Origin: an uncultured Oscillospiraceae bacterium
Lineage (GTDB): Bacteria > Bacillota > Clostridia > Oscillospirales > Oscillospiraceae
Assembly (NCBI GenBank): GCA_934565775.1
Contig: CAKTIN010000012.1
Span: 1-33,118 of the forward strand
Length of the DNA: 33,118 nt
Direction: 5' to 3'
Below are positions 15,488 through 22,557 of this stretch, in pieces. The translations under genes and the position numbers were made by a program. How positions within the stretch are numbered: the stretch's first letter is position 1; every line of letters starts with the position of its first letter. Below the pieces are notes generated by a model that saw nothing but the letters and a program-made list of their open reading frames with translations, did no database searches and was not told the origin of the DNA.

Positions 15488-16837
15488 TTCAATGGCCTCC
15501 CGCAGATTCCGTACCCGGATCAGCTGCATCCCGGCGGGGGCAGACACAGACTCCGTGCCGTTTCTGGGGATCACGCAGGTCTTGAAGCCCAGGCGGGCGA
15601 TTTCCCCCAGCCGCTGGGGCAGATTGCTGACGGTGCGAATCTCTCCGGTCAGGCCGACCTCTCCCATAGCGGCCAGATCGTCCGGCAGGGCCTTGTCCCG
15701 ATAGCTGGAGGCAATGGCCAGAGCCACCGGCAGGTCTGCTGCCGGTTCATCCAGATACAGCCCGCCGATGACATTGATATAGACGTCGCTGGCGCTGAGG
15801 TTCAGACCGCCCCGCTTTTCCAGCACAGCAGTCAGCAGCACGGCGCGGTTAAAATCAAAGCCCACGGAGGTTCGCCGGGGTACATTGAAGGTGGTCTTTG
15901 CGGCGAGGGCTTGGACCTCGGCCAGAATGGGGCGGGAGCCCTCCATGGCGCAGGCCACGCAGGTCCCGGCCGCGTTTTTGGGCCGACCGGCCAGGAGCAT
16001 TTCGGAGGGGTTCGGGACCTCGGTCAGCCCGTCGCTGCCCATTTCAAACACGCCGATCTCATTGGTGGAGCCAAAGCGGTTCTTGACCGCCTGGAGCAGA
16101 CGGTAGGGGCCGTTCCGTTCTCCCTCAAAATACAGCACGCAGTCCACCATGTGCTCCAGCACCTTCGGCCCGGCGATGGCGCCGTCTTTGTTGATGTGCC
16201 CCACCACAAAGACGGTTACGCCTTGGCTTTTCGAAAGCTGCATCAGTGCCATGGTGCAGTCCTTGACCTGAGAAATGCTGCCGGGAGCAGACTCGTTGGC
16301 TTCGTTGTACAGAGTTTGAATGGAATCGGCAATGAGAATGTCCGGCTGCGCGGCGTCAACGGCCTCCAGTATATCCGACATCCGGGTCTCGGACAGGACC
16401 AGCAGAGACTGCGTCTGGACGTGCAGCCGCTGGGCGCGGAGCTTCAGCTGCCGCTCGCTCTCCTCGCCGGAGACGTACAGGACCCGCCGCTCCTTACAGA
16501 GGCTGGCGCAGATTTGTAACAGCAGGGTCGATTTGCCGATGCCCGGCGCGCCGCCCACCAGGACCAGAGAGCCCTCCACGGCGCCGCCGCCCAGGACCCG
16601 GTCCAGCTCTCCCATTCCGGTGGTGAAGCGCAGCTCTCCGCCGGTGTCCACCTCGGATAGGGGCTTGGGCTGGCGGCTCTGCCCCACGGGAGAGGGCTTG
16701 CTTTTGCCCACGGCGACCGGCTTTTCCGTATGCTCGACCATGGTGTTCCATGCGCCGCAGGCGGGACAGCGGCCCTGCCATTTTGGGGATTCACCGCCAC
16801 AGACGGTGCAGAAAAAAGTTGTTTTCGCCTTTGCCAA
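15476..16837 (-). CDS. radA: DNA repair protein RadA
   Basis: This 453-residue RecA-related ATPase processes branched recombination intermediates. In order: a C4 zinc finger (C10, C13, C24, C27), a RecA-like ATPase with Walker A GGAPGIGKST (K102), the RadA-specific KNRFG motif (K252-G256), and a C-terminal Lon-protease-like domain from about residue 275. The start is placed at TTG 16837, where the protein aligns with the usual MAKxKxxFxC beginning; GTG at 16846 is an alternative, and neither has a strong Shine-Dalgarno sequence. A good promoter stands upstream. It is followed by the ygiQ unit after 92 bases. Confidence 0.94.
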   Translation of the reverse strand: MAKAKTTFFCTVCGGESPKWQGRCPACGAWNTMVEHTEKPVAVGKSKPSPVGQSRQPKPLSEVDTGGELRFTTGMGELDRVLGGGAVEGSLVLVGGAPGIGKSTLLLQICASLCKERRVLYVSGEESERQLKLRAQRLHVQTQSLLVLSETRMSDILEAVDAAQPDILIADSIQTLYNEANESAPGSISQVKDCTMALMQLSKSQGVTVFVVGHINKDGAIAGPKVLEHMVDCVLYFEGERNGPYRLLQAVKNRFGSTNEIGVFEMGSDGLTEVPNPSEMLLAGRPKNAAGTCVACAMEGSRPILAEVQALAAKTTFNVPRRTSVGFDFNRAVLLTAVLEKRGGLNLSASDVYINVIGGLYLDEPAADLPVALAIASSYRDKALPDDLAAMGEVGLTGEIRTVSNLPQRLGEIARLGFKTCVIPRNGTESVSAPAGMQLIRVRNLREAIEITL

Positions 16838-16870
16838 GAGGCGCACCCGCTTTCTAAAGTGATTTTTTCT

Positions 16871-16899
16871 ATTGTACCATATCCCGCCGCGTTTGGCAA
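16871..16899 (-). promoter_or_regulatory. Promoter of radA
   Basis: On the minus strand, TTGCCA (16894-16899), 17 bases and TACAAT (16871-16876), with TGG just before the -10. Confidence 0.82.
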
Positions 16900-17009
16900 T
16901 TCGATCTTTCCTTTGGGTAGGTTGGATTATTTTACAAGAACAAGTGTGTAGAAATGTAAAAATTTTCGCATTTTCGGACAATCTGCATATAGAATTTTGC
17001 CTGGCTTTC

Positions 17010-17018
17010 TGTTATAAT
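17010..17018 (+). promoter_or_regulatory. Extended -10 promoter of the candidate small RNA
   Basis: TGT precedes a perfect TATAAT (17013-17018). No convincing -35 lies 17 bases upstream. No plus-strand protein gene follows before the terminator, which points to a short non-coding transcript. Confidence 0.6.
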
Positions 17019-17024
17019 AAAGTT

Positions 17025-17107
17025 GCTTGTCGGAAGAGAGAAGCAAGAGGGGAGCACGGCCCGCATGACGCAATGGGATTTGCGCGATGCGGGCCGTGCT
17101 TTTGCTT
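17025..17107 (+). ncRNA. Candidate orphan small RNA (about 80 nt)
   Basis: The stretch starts about 7 bases after the TATAAT and ends at a strong plus-strand terminator. A first hairpin can form from GCTT and AAGC, with 12 bases including GGA in the loop. A GA-rich single strand (AGAGGGGAG) follows, then the terminator hairpin, whose tip is a second stem CGCAA/TTGCG around a TGGGAT loop. The GGA motifs in loops recall CsrA-binding RNAs, but this is speculation. It does not match 4.5S, 6S, tmRNA or any riboswitch I know. It could also be a leader of nothing, i.e. a remnant. Confidence 0.45.
17053..17103 (+). terminator. Intrinsic terminator of the candidate small RNA
   Basis: A perfect 14-bp stem, AGCACGGCCCGCAT (17053-17066) with its complement (17087-17100), is followed by TTT, GC and further T-rich sequence. 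The minus strand has no T-run, so it works for plus-strand transcription only. Confidence 0.85.
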
Positions 17108-17125
17108 TATTCTTTTCTGGGCTTG

Positions 17126-17482
17126 TTAGGGCCTGCCCCAGAGCAGCACCGTCTCATTGGGAATCAGCAGCATGCCGCCGGGGAACATCTCTTCCAGCAG
17201 CACTCGCAGGGCCTCCCGGTACGCCGCGTACCCCTTTGTCCCGGGCTCCGGGGTGTAGGAAGAGGACAGGCTTCGGGCCAGGAAGGTCTCCTGCGTATAC
17301 GCCAGGGGAAAGGGGACCCGCAGCTGCCGGTAGCCTCCGGCAAAGAAGCTGCCTGCCCGGGCGAGATCCTTTTCCACCCTGTGGGTCAGGGAGGTAAAGC
17401 CCGGGCAGAAGCGCTTGCAGAGCGCGTGCTGCCTCCGGGGAAGCTCCTCCGGCCTTGCCGGACGGATCTCCGGGGCTGCCAC
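17126..17482 (-). pseudogene. Truncated class I SAM methyltransferase (C-terminal remnant)
   Basis: These 118 codons match only the last 100 or so residues of a roughly 250-residue SAM-dependent methyltransferase family. The recognisable tail runs from LCKRFCPGF through FFAGGY, then ETFLARSLSSSY, and ends with IPNETVLLWGR. The N-terminal half with the glycine-rich SAM-binding loop is absent: the M18 peptidase stop lies only 5 bases upstream of the GTG that opens this frame. It cannot bind SAM as it stands. It may still be transcribed with pepF and M18, because no terminator intervenes. Alternatively it is a small protein that kept only the tail domain. The family match is from memory. Confidence 0.65.
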
Positions 17483-17487
17483 AGCGG

Positions 17488-18780
17488 TCAGCCCAGAAGG
17501 CAGCCCTCTGCCGCCTCCCGGTAGGTCATGGCGTACAGCGCGGCCATGGCGTCCGCCAGATAGGCCCCGTCCAGGACCCCTGCTGTCTCATAGCAGGAGT
17601 GCATGGCCAGCTGAGGCAGGCCGATGTCCACGGTGCTCACCGCTACCTGAGAGGTAGAGATATTGCCCAGAGTCGAGCCGCCCAGAAGGTCCGCCCGGTT
17701 GAAGAAGTCCTGCACCGGCACTCCCGCCCGGCGGCAGGCCATACGGAAGGCCGCCTCCGACAGGCCGTCCGTGGCGTAGCGCTGGTTGGCGCTGTGCTTC
17801 AGAACAATGCCGCCGTTTATCAGGGGGCGGTTGCCGGGATCGGCGTATTCCGGGTGGTTGGGGTGTACGGCATGGGCGTTATCTGCCGAGACCATCATGC
17901 TGTTGGCCAGGGCCCGGGGCAGCTCCAGCCCCCGCGCCCGGCAATAGCGGGCCAGGGTATCCCGCAGGAAATTGGAATCCGCTCCCTGCCGGGTGCAGGA
18001 GCCGACCTCCTCGTTATCCAGCAGACAGAATACGGGGACATTGCCGCCCTCCTTGGCGGCCAGGAAGCCCCGCAGCGTGCTGTAGACGCATTGCAGATCG
18101 TCCAGCCCCTGGGCGGAAATGTACTCCTCCCGGCTGCCCCAGATCGCCGCCCGCTGGCGGTTGTACAGATACAGGTCCGCGCTGAGAATCTCCTCCCGCT
18201 GCACCCCTGCCGCTTGAGCCACCAGGGCCATGAGATCGTCCTTGCACTGGGGCCCGCCCATAAGCGGCAGCAGATCCACGGCGGGATTCCAGGTATAGCC
18301 GTCGTTGGCCTTCCGGTTCATATGGATGGCTACATTGGGGATCAGCAGCAGATCCCGGTCGATACACACCAGCCGGGCGGCTACGCCCTGCTCTGTCTGC
18401 ACCAGGATCCGCCCGGCTACGGACAGGGGCCGGTCCAGCCAGGTGCCCATGAGCATCCCGCCGTACCGCTCCACGGCCAGCCGGGCATAAGGCCCGTCCG
18501 GCTTGGTCTGCTCTTTGATCCGGAAGGTCGGACGGTCCGAATGGCTGGCAGCCAGAAGAAAGCCGCAGGGATTTTCAGCCGGCGCCCGGAAGGCGATGAG
18601 CGCGGAGCCGTTGCGCATGACAAAATACTTGCCGCCGGGGGCGATCTCCCAGGCGTCCCCCTCCAGCAGCTGGGTATAGCCGGCGCCCAGAAGCAGCTGC
18701 TTCACCTGTCCGGCCGCATGGTAATTGCTGGGGCTGGCGTCCAGAAACGCCGCAAGCTCCTTTGCAAAATTCTGATCCAT
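17488..18780 (-). CDS. M18-family aminopeptidase
   Basis: This 430-residue cytosolic zinc aminopeptidase is of the M18 (aspartyl aminopeptidase/ApeB-like) family, which trims N-terminal residues from peptides. Metal and catalytic residues are visible in AASHSDRPTFRIK (H80, D82), LLDNEEVGS and SADNAHAVHPNHPEY. The C-terminal segment has GGSTLGNISTSQV and DIGLPQLAMHS, as expected. The length is standard. The ATG at 18780 has GGAGG inside the end of pepF; only two bases separate the genes. It probably completes peptide breakdown begun by PepF. Confidence 0.93.
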   Translation of the reverse strand: MDQNFAKELAAFLDASPSNYHAAGQVKQLLLGAGYTQLLEGDAWEIAPGGKYFVMRNGSALIAFRAPAENPCGFLLAASHSDRPTFRIKEQTKPDGPYARLAVERYGGMLMGTWLDRPLSVAGRILVQTEQGVAARLVCIDRDLLLIPNVAIHMNRKANDGYTWNPAVDLLPLMGGPQCKDDLMALVAQAAGVQREEILSADLYLYNRQRAAIWGSREEYISAQGLDDLQCVYSTLRGFLAAKEGGNVPVFCLLDNEEVGSCTRQGADSNFLRDTLARYCRARGLELPRALANSMMVSADNAHAVHPNHPEYADPGNRPLINGGIVLKHSANQRYATDGLSEAAFRMACRRAGVPVQDFFNRADLLGGSTLGNISTSQVAVSTVDIGLPQLAMHSCYETAGVLDGAYLADAMAALYAMTYREAAEGCLLG

Positions 18781-18782
18781 TT

Positions 18783-20543
18783 TTATTCCTCCACAAGCGA
18801 CAGGAACTCGTCGATCTCGTCCGAGAGGATCCGGAGCCCCTTTTCCCAGAATTCCTTCTTTGTCAGGTCCACGCCCACTACCTTGGCGGCGTCCTCTACC
18901 GTGGCCACGGGGGTGGCCCGGAGCAGCTTCTTGTACTCCGGCACAAAGGCCGCGCCCTGCTCGGTGTACATGGCGTACAAGCCCCGGGCGAACAGCCCGC
19001 CGAAGGCGTAGGGGAAATTGTAGAAGTGAGGACGGCCGTAATAGTGGCTCTTGCAGATCCACATATACGGATGCAGGGCCTTGGGGTCCAGCCCGTCGCC
19101 GTAGGCCTGCTTCTGGGCCTCCAGCATCAGACCGCACAGCGTCTGCGCTGGGAGGAACTCCCGGCCCCGCCGGGCAAAGACCGCCGATTCGAAGCGATAG
19201 CGGGAATCAATATCGCAGATGATCTGGGCCGCGTCGGAGAGCTGGTTTTCGATCAGATACAGCTTCTCCTCCCGGCTCTGGGCCGCCGAAATCGCCGCAT
19301 TCATCACCACGCACTCGTTAAAGGTGGAGGCGGTCTCCGCAACGGGCATGGAATAATCCCGGTTCAGCGGCCGCTGGCCGTTTAGGCAGCGGTTGTGGAA
19401 GGCATGGCCCAGCTCATGGGCCAGGGTGACAATGTCCCCGAAGGCACCGTCAAAATTCGTCAGCACCCGGCTCTGCCCCAGGCTGATGGCGTTGGCGCAG
19501 AAGGCACCGCCCACCTTCCCCTCCCGGGGATAGAAATCGATCCAGGCCTCATCGAAGGCCTCAGCCACCATGTCCCGCAGCTCCGGGTCGAAGTCCTTGA
19601 AAATGTTCAGAAGGTAGTCCTTGGCGTCCTGGGTGGTGTATTTTTTCCCGGAGGCCTTTCCCAGCGGGGCGAAGAGCTCGTACCAGGGCAGGCCGTTTTC
19701 ATGGCCCAGGGCTTTGCCCTTGGCCTTCAGATACTGCCAGAATTTGGGCAGCGCCTCGTCAATGGCGGAGAACATGGCGTCCAGAGTCTCCCGCTTCATG
19801 CAGGCATCGGAGAGGGCCTGATCCAGGGGGGAGGCATAGCCCCGGAGCTCCGCCTCGTTGATGGCCTCCAGCTTGATGGAATTCAGGGAGAAGGCCACGG
19901 AATCCTCGATCTGGGGATAGCACTTCAGTTCTGCCTCATAGGCGGCCTTCCGTACGGCGGGGTCCGGGTCATAGGCCAGGTTGCGGATGGACGACAGGTT
20001 GGTCTTGCTCCCCTGGTATTCCACGACGACGGAGCTGGTCAGGCGGCTCTGAAGGTCGCTCCAGGCGGAGGAGCCGGAAATTTCCATCCGGGCCAGAATT
20101 TCCTCGCACTTGCCGTCCAGCAGATGGCGGCTCTGCTCCTGCATCCGGCGGAACAGGTAGCGGTAGGACTCCAGGACCTCGTCCCCCTCCAGCTCCTTTT
20201 GCAGCTCCGGCAGGGAGGAGAGATACGCCTTACATACGGCGTCCGGTCCGGCCAGGGTGCTGTTGAGGGCCAGAATCTGCCCCATGGCGGACCCGGCCTC
20301 GGAATCCCGGGTGTCCGCCGCCTGACGCAGGCTGGCGTAAAGGGCCAGATCCTCCATGCGGTGGCTCAGGGCCTCCATGCGGTCGATATATCCCCGCAGG
20401 GCCTCCTTCGGGGGCAGTGCGCCGATTTCCCGGGAAAAGGCGGCAAAGTCCCGGCAGTCCGCCGTGAGCGCCTCCAGATCTCCCGTCCATTTTTCATCCG
20501 TGAAGCCGGAATACAGCGGAGTAAGATCCCAGCGTTCATTCAT
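18783..20543 (-). CDS. pepF: Oligoendopeptidase F (M3 family)
   Basis: This 586-residue cytosolic zinc endopeptidase cuts medium-length peptides. The M3 signature LAHELGHAFHNR supplies the zinc ligands H376 and H380 and catalytic E377; a third ligand is expected from the downstream ETASTFNE segment. The N-terminal helical region (about residues 1-200) is typical of PepF/M3B. Start: ATG with AGGAGA upstream and a near-consensus promoter. It heads a unit with the M18 peptidase and the methyltransferase remnant. Confidence 0.95.
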   Translation of the reverse strand: MNERWDLTPLYSGFTDEKWTGDLEALTADCRDFAAFSREIGALPPKEALRGYIDRMEALSHRMEDLALYASLRQAADTRDSEAGSAMGQILALNSTLAGPDAVCKAYLSSLPELQKELEGDEVLESYRYLFRRMQEQSRHLLDGKCEEILARMEISGSSAWSDLQSRLTSSVVVEYQGSKTNLSSIRNLAYDPDPAVRKAAYEAELKCYPQIEDSVAFSLNSIKLEAINEAELRGYASPLDQALSDACMKRETLDAMFSAIDEALPKFWQYLKAKGKALGHENGLPWYELFAPLGKASGKKYTTQDAKDYLLNIFKDFDPELRDMVAEAFDEAWIDFYPREGKVGGAFCANAISLGQSRVLTNFDGAFGDIVTLAHELGHAFHNRCLNGQRPLNRDYSMPVAETASTFNECVVMNAAISAAQSREEKLYLIENQLSDAAQIICDIDSRYRFESAVFARRGREFLPAQTLCGLMLEAQKQAYGDGLDPKALHPYMWICKSHYYGRPHFYNFPYAFGGLFARGLYAMYTEQGAAFVPEYKKLLRATPVATVEDAAKVVGVDLTKKEFWEKGLRILSDEIDEFLSLVEE

Positions 20544-20578
20544 ATGTATCGTCTCCTATCTTTGCTGAAATTTCCTTT

Positions 20579-20607
20579 AATGTACCACACAATCCCCGTT
20601 TCGTCAA
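20579..20607 (-). promoter_or_regulatory. Promoter of pepF
   Basis: On the minus strand, TTGACG (20602-20607), 17 bases and TACATT (20579-20584), with TGG before the -10. Confidence 0.82.
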
Positions 20608-20656
20608 TGTTCGCCTGGCAATGTCCGTGCGCCCTTTGGCGGCGGGATTTTTCTCC

Positions 20657-20685
20657 TTGTATAAGGTCCGGGAATATGGTATAGT
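20657..20685 (+). promoter_or_regulatory. Promoter of murB-whiA-dnaE
   Basis: TTGTAT (20657-20662), 17 bases and TATAGT (20680-20685), with TGG before the -10. A short inverted repeat, GGTAT-AGTA-ATACC (20678-20691), overlaps the -10. Confidence 0.8.
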
Positions 20686-20717
20686 AATACCGTATGGATT
20701 TTTGGAGGTTGCCGCTT

Positions 20718-21620
20718 ATGACACAGCTACAGTCTGCCCTTTCCGCCCGGTTTCCCGGGCTGCGCATGGCCTTTGAAGAGCCCCTGGCGAAGCATACGTC
20801 CTTCCGCATCGGCGGTCCGGCGGAGGTCATGGCCTTTCCGGGCAATACGGAGGAATTGTCCCGGCTTTTGAAAGAGTCCCATTTATGGGGCATCGTACCG
20901 GTTATAATAGGCGCAGGGACCAACCTTCTGGCCCCGGACGAGGGGCTGCGGGGGCTTGTGATCTGCACGAAGGACGCCCTGGAGGGCATGGAGCAGACCG
21001 GACCGGACCGGATCCGGGTGGCTGCCGGCGTGACCATGAGCCGTGCAGCGGTCTATGCGGCCAATCTGGGCCTGTCCGGCCTGGAATTTGCCCACGGAAT
21101 CCCCGGTACAGTGGGCGGCGGCGTGAAGATGAACGCCGGAGCTTATGGCGGGGAAATCTGCCAGGTGGCAAGGCAGACGGCTTATCTGACCCCGGCGGGG
21201 GAGCGCGGCGTTCTGGCAGGGGAGCAGCAGGGCTTTTCCTACCGGCACAGCACCTTTTCGGATCAAAGCTGGGTGATCACAGAGACGGAGCTTCAGCTGA
21301 CGCCGGGAGATCCCCAGGAGATCCGGGGAAAAATGCAGGAGCTTATGGCCAAGCGCCGGGCGTCACAGCCTCTGGACCGGCCCTCCGCCGGTTCGACCTT
21401 TAAGCGCCCCGTGGGGGGCTATGCCGCCGCGCTGATCGATCAGGCGGGGCTGAAGGGCTTTGCCATAGGCGGGGCGATGGTCTCGGAGAAGCACGCCGGA
21501 TTTGTGGTGAACCGGGGAGGCGCGACTGCCGTAGATGTGAAGGCGCTTATGGCGGAGATTCAGCGCCGCGTCTTTGACCATTCCGGAATTCGCCTGGAGC
21601 CGGAGGTCATTTTCCTGTAA
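20718..21620 (+). CDS. murB: UDP-N-acetylenolpyruvoylglucosamine reductase MurB
   Basis: This 300-residue FAD enzyme reduces UDP-GlcNAc-enolpyruvate to UDP-MurNAc with NADPH, the second committed step of peptidoglycan synthesis. The FAD domain shows FRIGGPAEV, IGAGTNLL and HGIPGTVGGGVKMNAGAYGG. Catalytic residues are R176 (FSYRHSTF), S226 (AGSTFKRP) and E296 (LEPEVIFL). Start: ATG 20718 with GGAGG 8 bases before; an in-frame ATG at 20694 would be almost leaderless relative to the predicted transcription start and is rejected. The next gene, whiA, begins 22 bases later. Confidence 0.96.
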   Translation: MTQLQSALSARFPGLRMAFEEPLAKHTSFRIGGPAEVMAFPGNTEELSRLLKESHLWGIVPVIIGAGTNLLAPDEGLRGLVICTKDALEGMEQTGPDRIRVAAGVTMSRAAVYAANLGLSGLEFAHGIPGTVGGGVKMNAGAYGGEICQVARQTAYLTPAGERGVLAGEQQGFSYRHSTFSDQSWVITETELQLTPGDPQEIRGKMQELMAKRRASQPLDRPSAGSTFKRPVGGYAAALIDQAGLKGFAIGGAMVSEKHAGFVVNRGGATAVDVKALMAEIQRRVFDHSGIRLEPEVIFL

Positions 21621-21642
21621 AAACATAGAAAGGAGCGCAGTC

Positions 21643-22557
21643 ATGTCTTTTTCTTCTGAGGTGAAGGCGGAGCTGTGCCGGACCCTGCCCGCAAAGCGCT
21701 GCTGCGCTCTGGCGGAATGCTTCGGTATTTTGCTGTACTGCAATACTTTTTCCGCATCCCAGATCAAGATCATTACGGAGAGCGGAGAATTGGCCCAGCG
21801 CCTGCCCAGGCTGTTCCGGAAGGCCTTTGGCCTGGACTTTGACGTGCAGGCCCAGAACCCCGGGAGCCCCAAGCGGCAGCTGCTGATCACGGCCCCGGAA
21901 AAGCTGAGCCGGATCCTGGAGAGCTACGGCTTTTCTCCGGACGGCACCTTGTCCCTCCATGTCAATCTGGGGGCACTGGAGGAGGACTGCTGCAAGGGCA
22001 CATTTCTCCGGGGGGCCTTTCTCGCCGGGGGCTCGGTGACGGATCCCCAGAAGGGCTATCATCTGGAGCTGCTTACCACCCACCGGGCGGTGAGCCGGGA
22101 AACCTACGCCTTGATGGACGAGGTGCTGGGCTTTTATCCCAAGGCCACGGGCCGCAGCGGCGGCTGCGTGCTGTACTTAAAGCAGAGCAATCAAATTGAG
22201 GATTTCCTGACCCGGATCGGCGCGCCGGTGTGCGCCATGAAGATCATGGAGGCAAAGGTGGAAAAGGAGCTGACCAATAAGGTCAACCGCTGCTGCAACT
22301 GCGACGAGGCCAACACCTCCAAGGTGGTGGAGGCCGCCCAGCGGCAGCTTGCCGCCATCCGGGCGCTGGAGCAAGCCGGGCGGCTCCGGGAGCTGGGGCC
22401 GAAGCTCTATGCCGCGGCTCTGGCCCGGCTGGAGAATCCGGAGGCGAATCTGACGGAGCTGGGGCAGATGATGGACCCGCCGGTGACAAAATCCACGATG
22501 AATCACCGCCTGAAGCAGCTGGCTGCCATGGCGCAGAAGGGGGAGGGCGAAGCATGA
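21643..22557 (+). CDS. whiA: Cell-division/sporulation regulator WhiA
   Basis: This 304-residue WhiA protein has an N-terminal LAGLIDADG-like fold (about residues 1-215, with FLRGAFLAGGSVTDP) lacking endonuclease function, joined to a C-terminal helix-turn-helix (about residues 225-300, with NRCCNCDEANTSKVVEAAQRQ and the SKSTMNHRLKQL-type recognition region). It influences cell division and chromosome segregation in Gram-positive bacteria. Start: ATG with AAGGAG upstream; an earlier in-frame start inside murB is not supported. Its stop overlaps the dnaE start (ATGA). The rapZ and yvcK genes that commonly accompany whiA are absent here. Confidence 0.95.
   Translation: MSFSSEVKAELCRTLPAKRCCALAECFGILLYCNTFSASQIKIITESGELAQRLPRLFRKAFGLDFDVQAQNPGSPKRQLLITAPEKLSRILESYGFSPDGTLSLHVNLGALEEDCCKGTFLRGAFLAGGSVTDPQKGYHLELLTTHRAVSRETYALMDEVLGFYPKATGRSGGCVLYLKQSNQIEDFLTRIGAPVCAMKIMEAKVEKELTNKVNRCCNCDEANTSKVVEAAQRQLAAIRALEQAGRLRELGPKLYAAALARLENPEANLTELGQMMDPPVTKSTMNHRLKQLAAMAQKGEGEA

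Noticed and set aside
17455..19011. A 518-codon plus-strand frame opposite the M18 peptidase and pepF
   Set aside because: It is an antisense shadow with no recognisable domain and low-complexity composition, while the minus strand encodes two clear enzymes.
20694..20717. An upstream ATG as the murB start
   Set aside because: It would lie about 2 bases from the predicted transcription start and has no ribosome-binding site; ATG 20718 has GGAGG.
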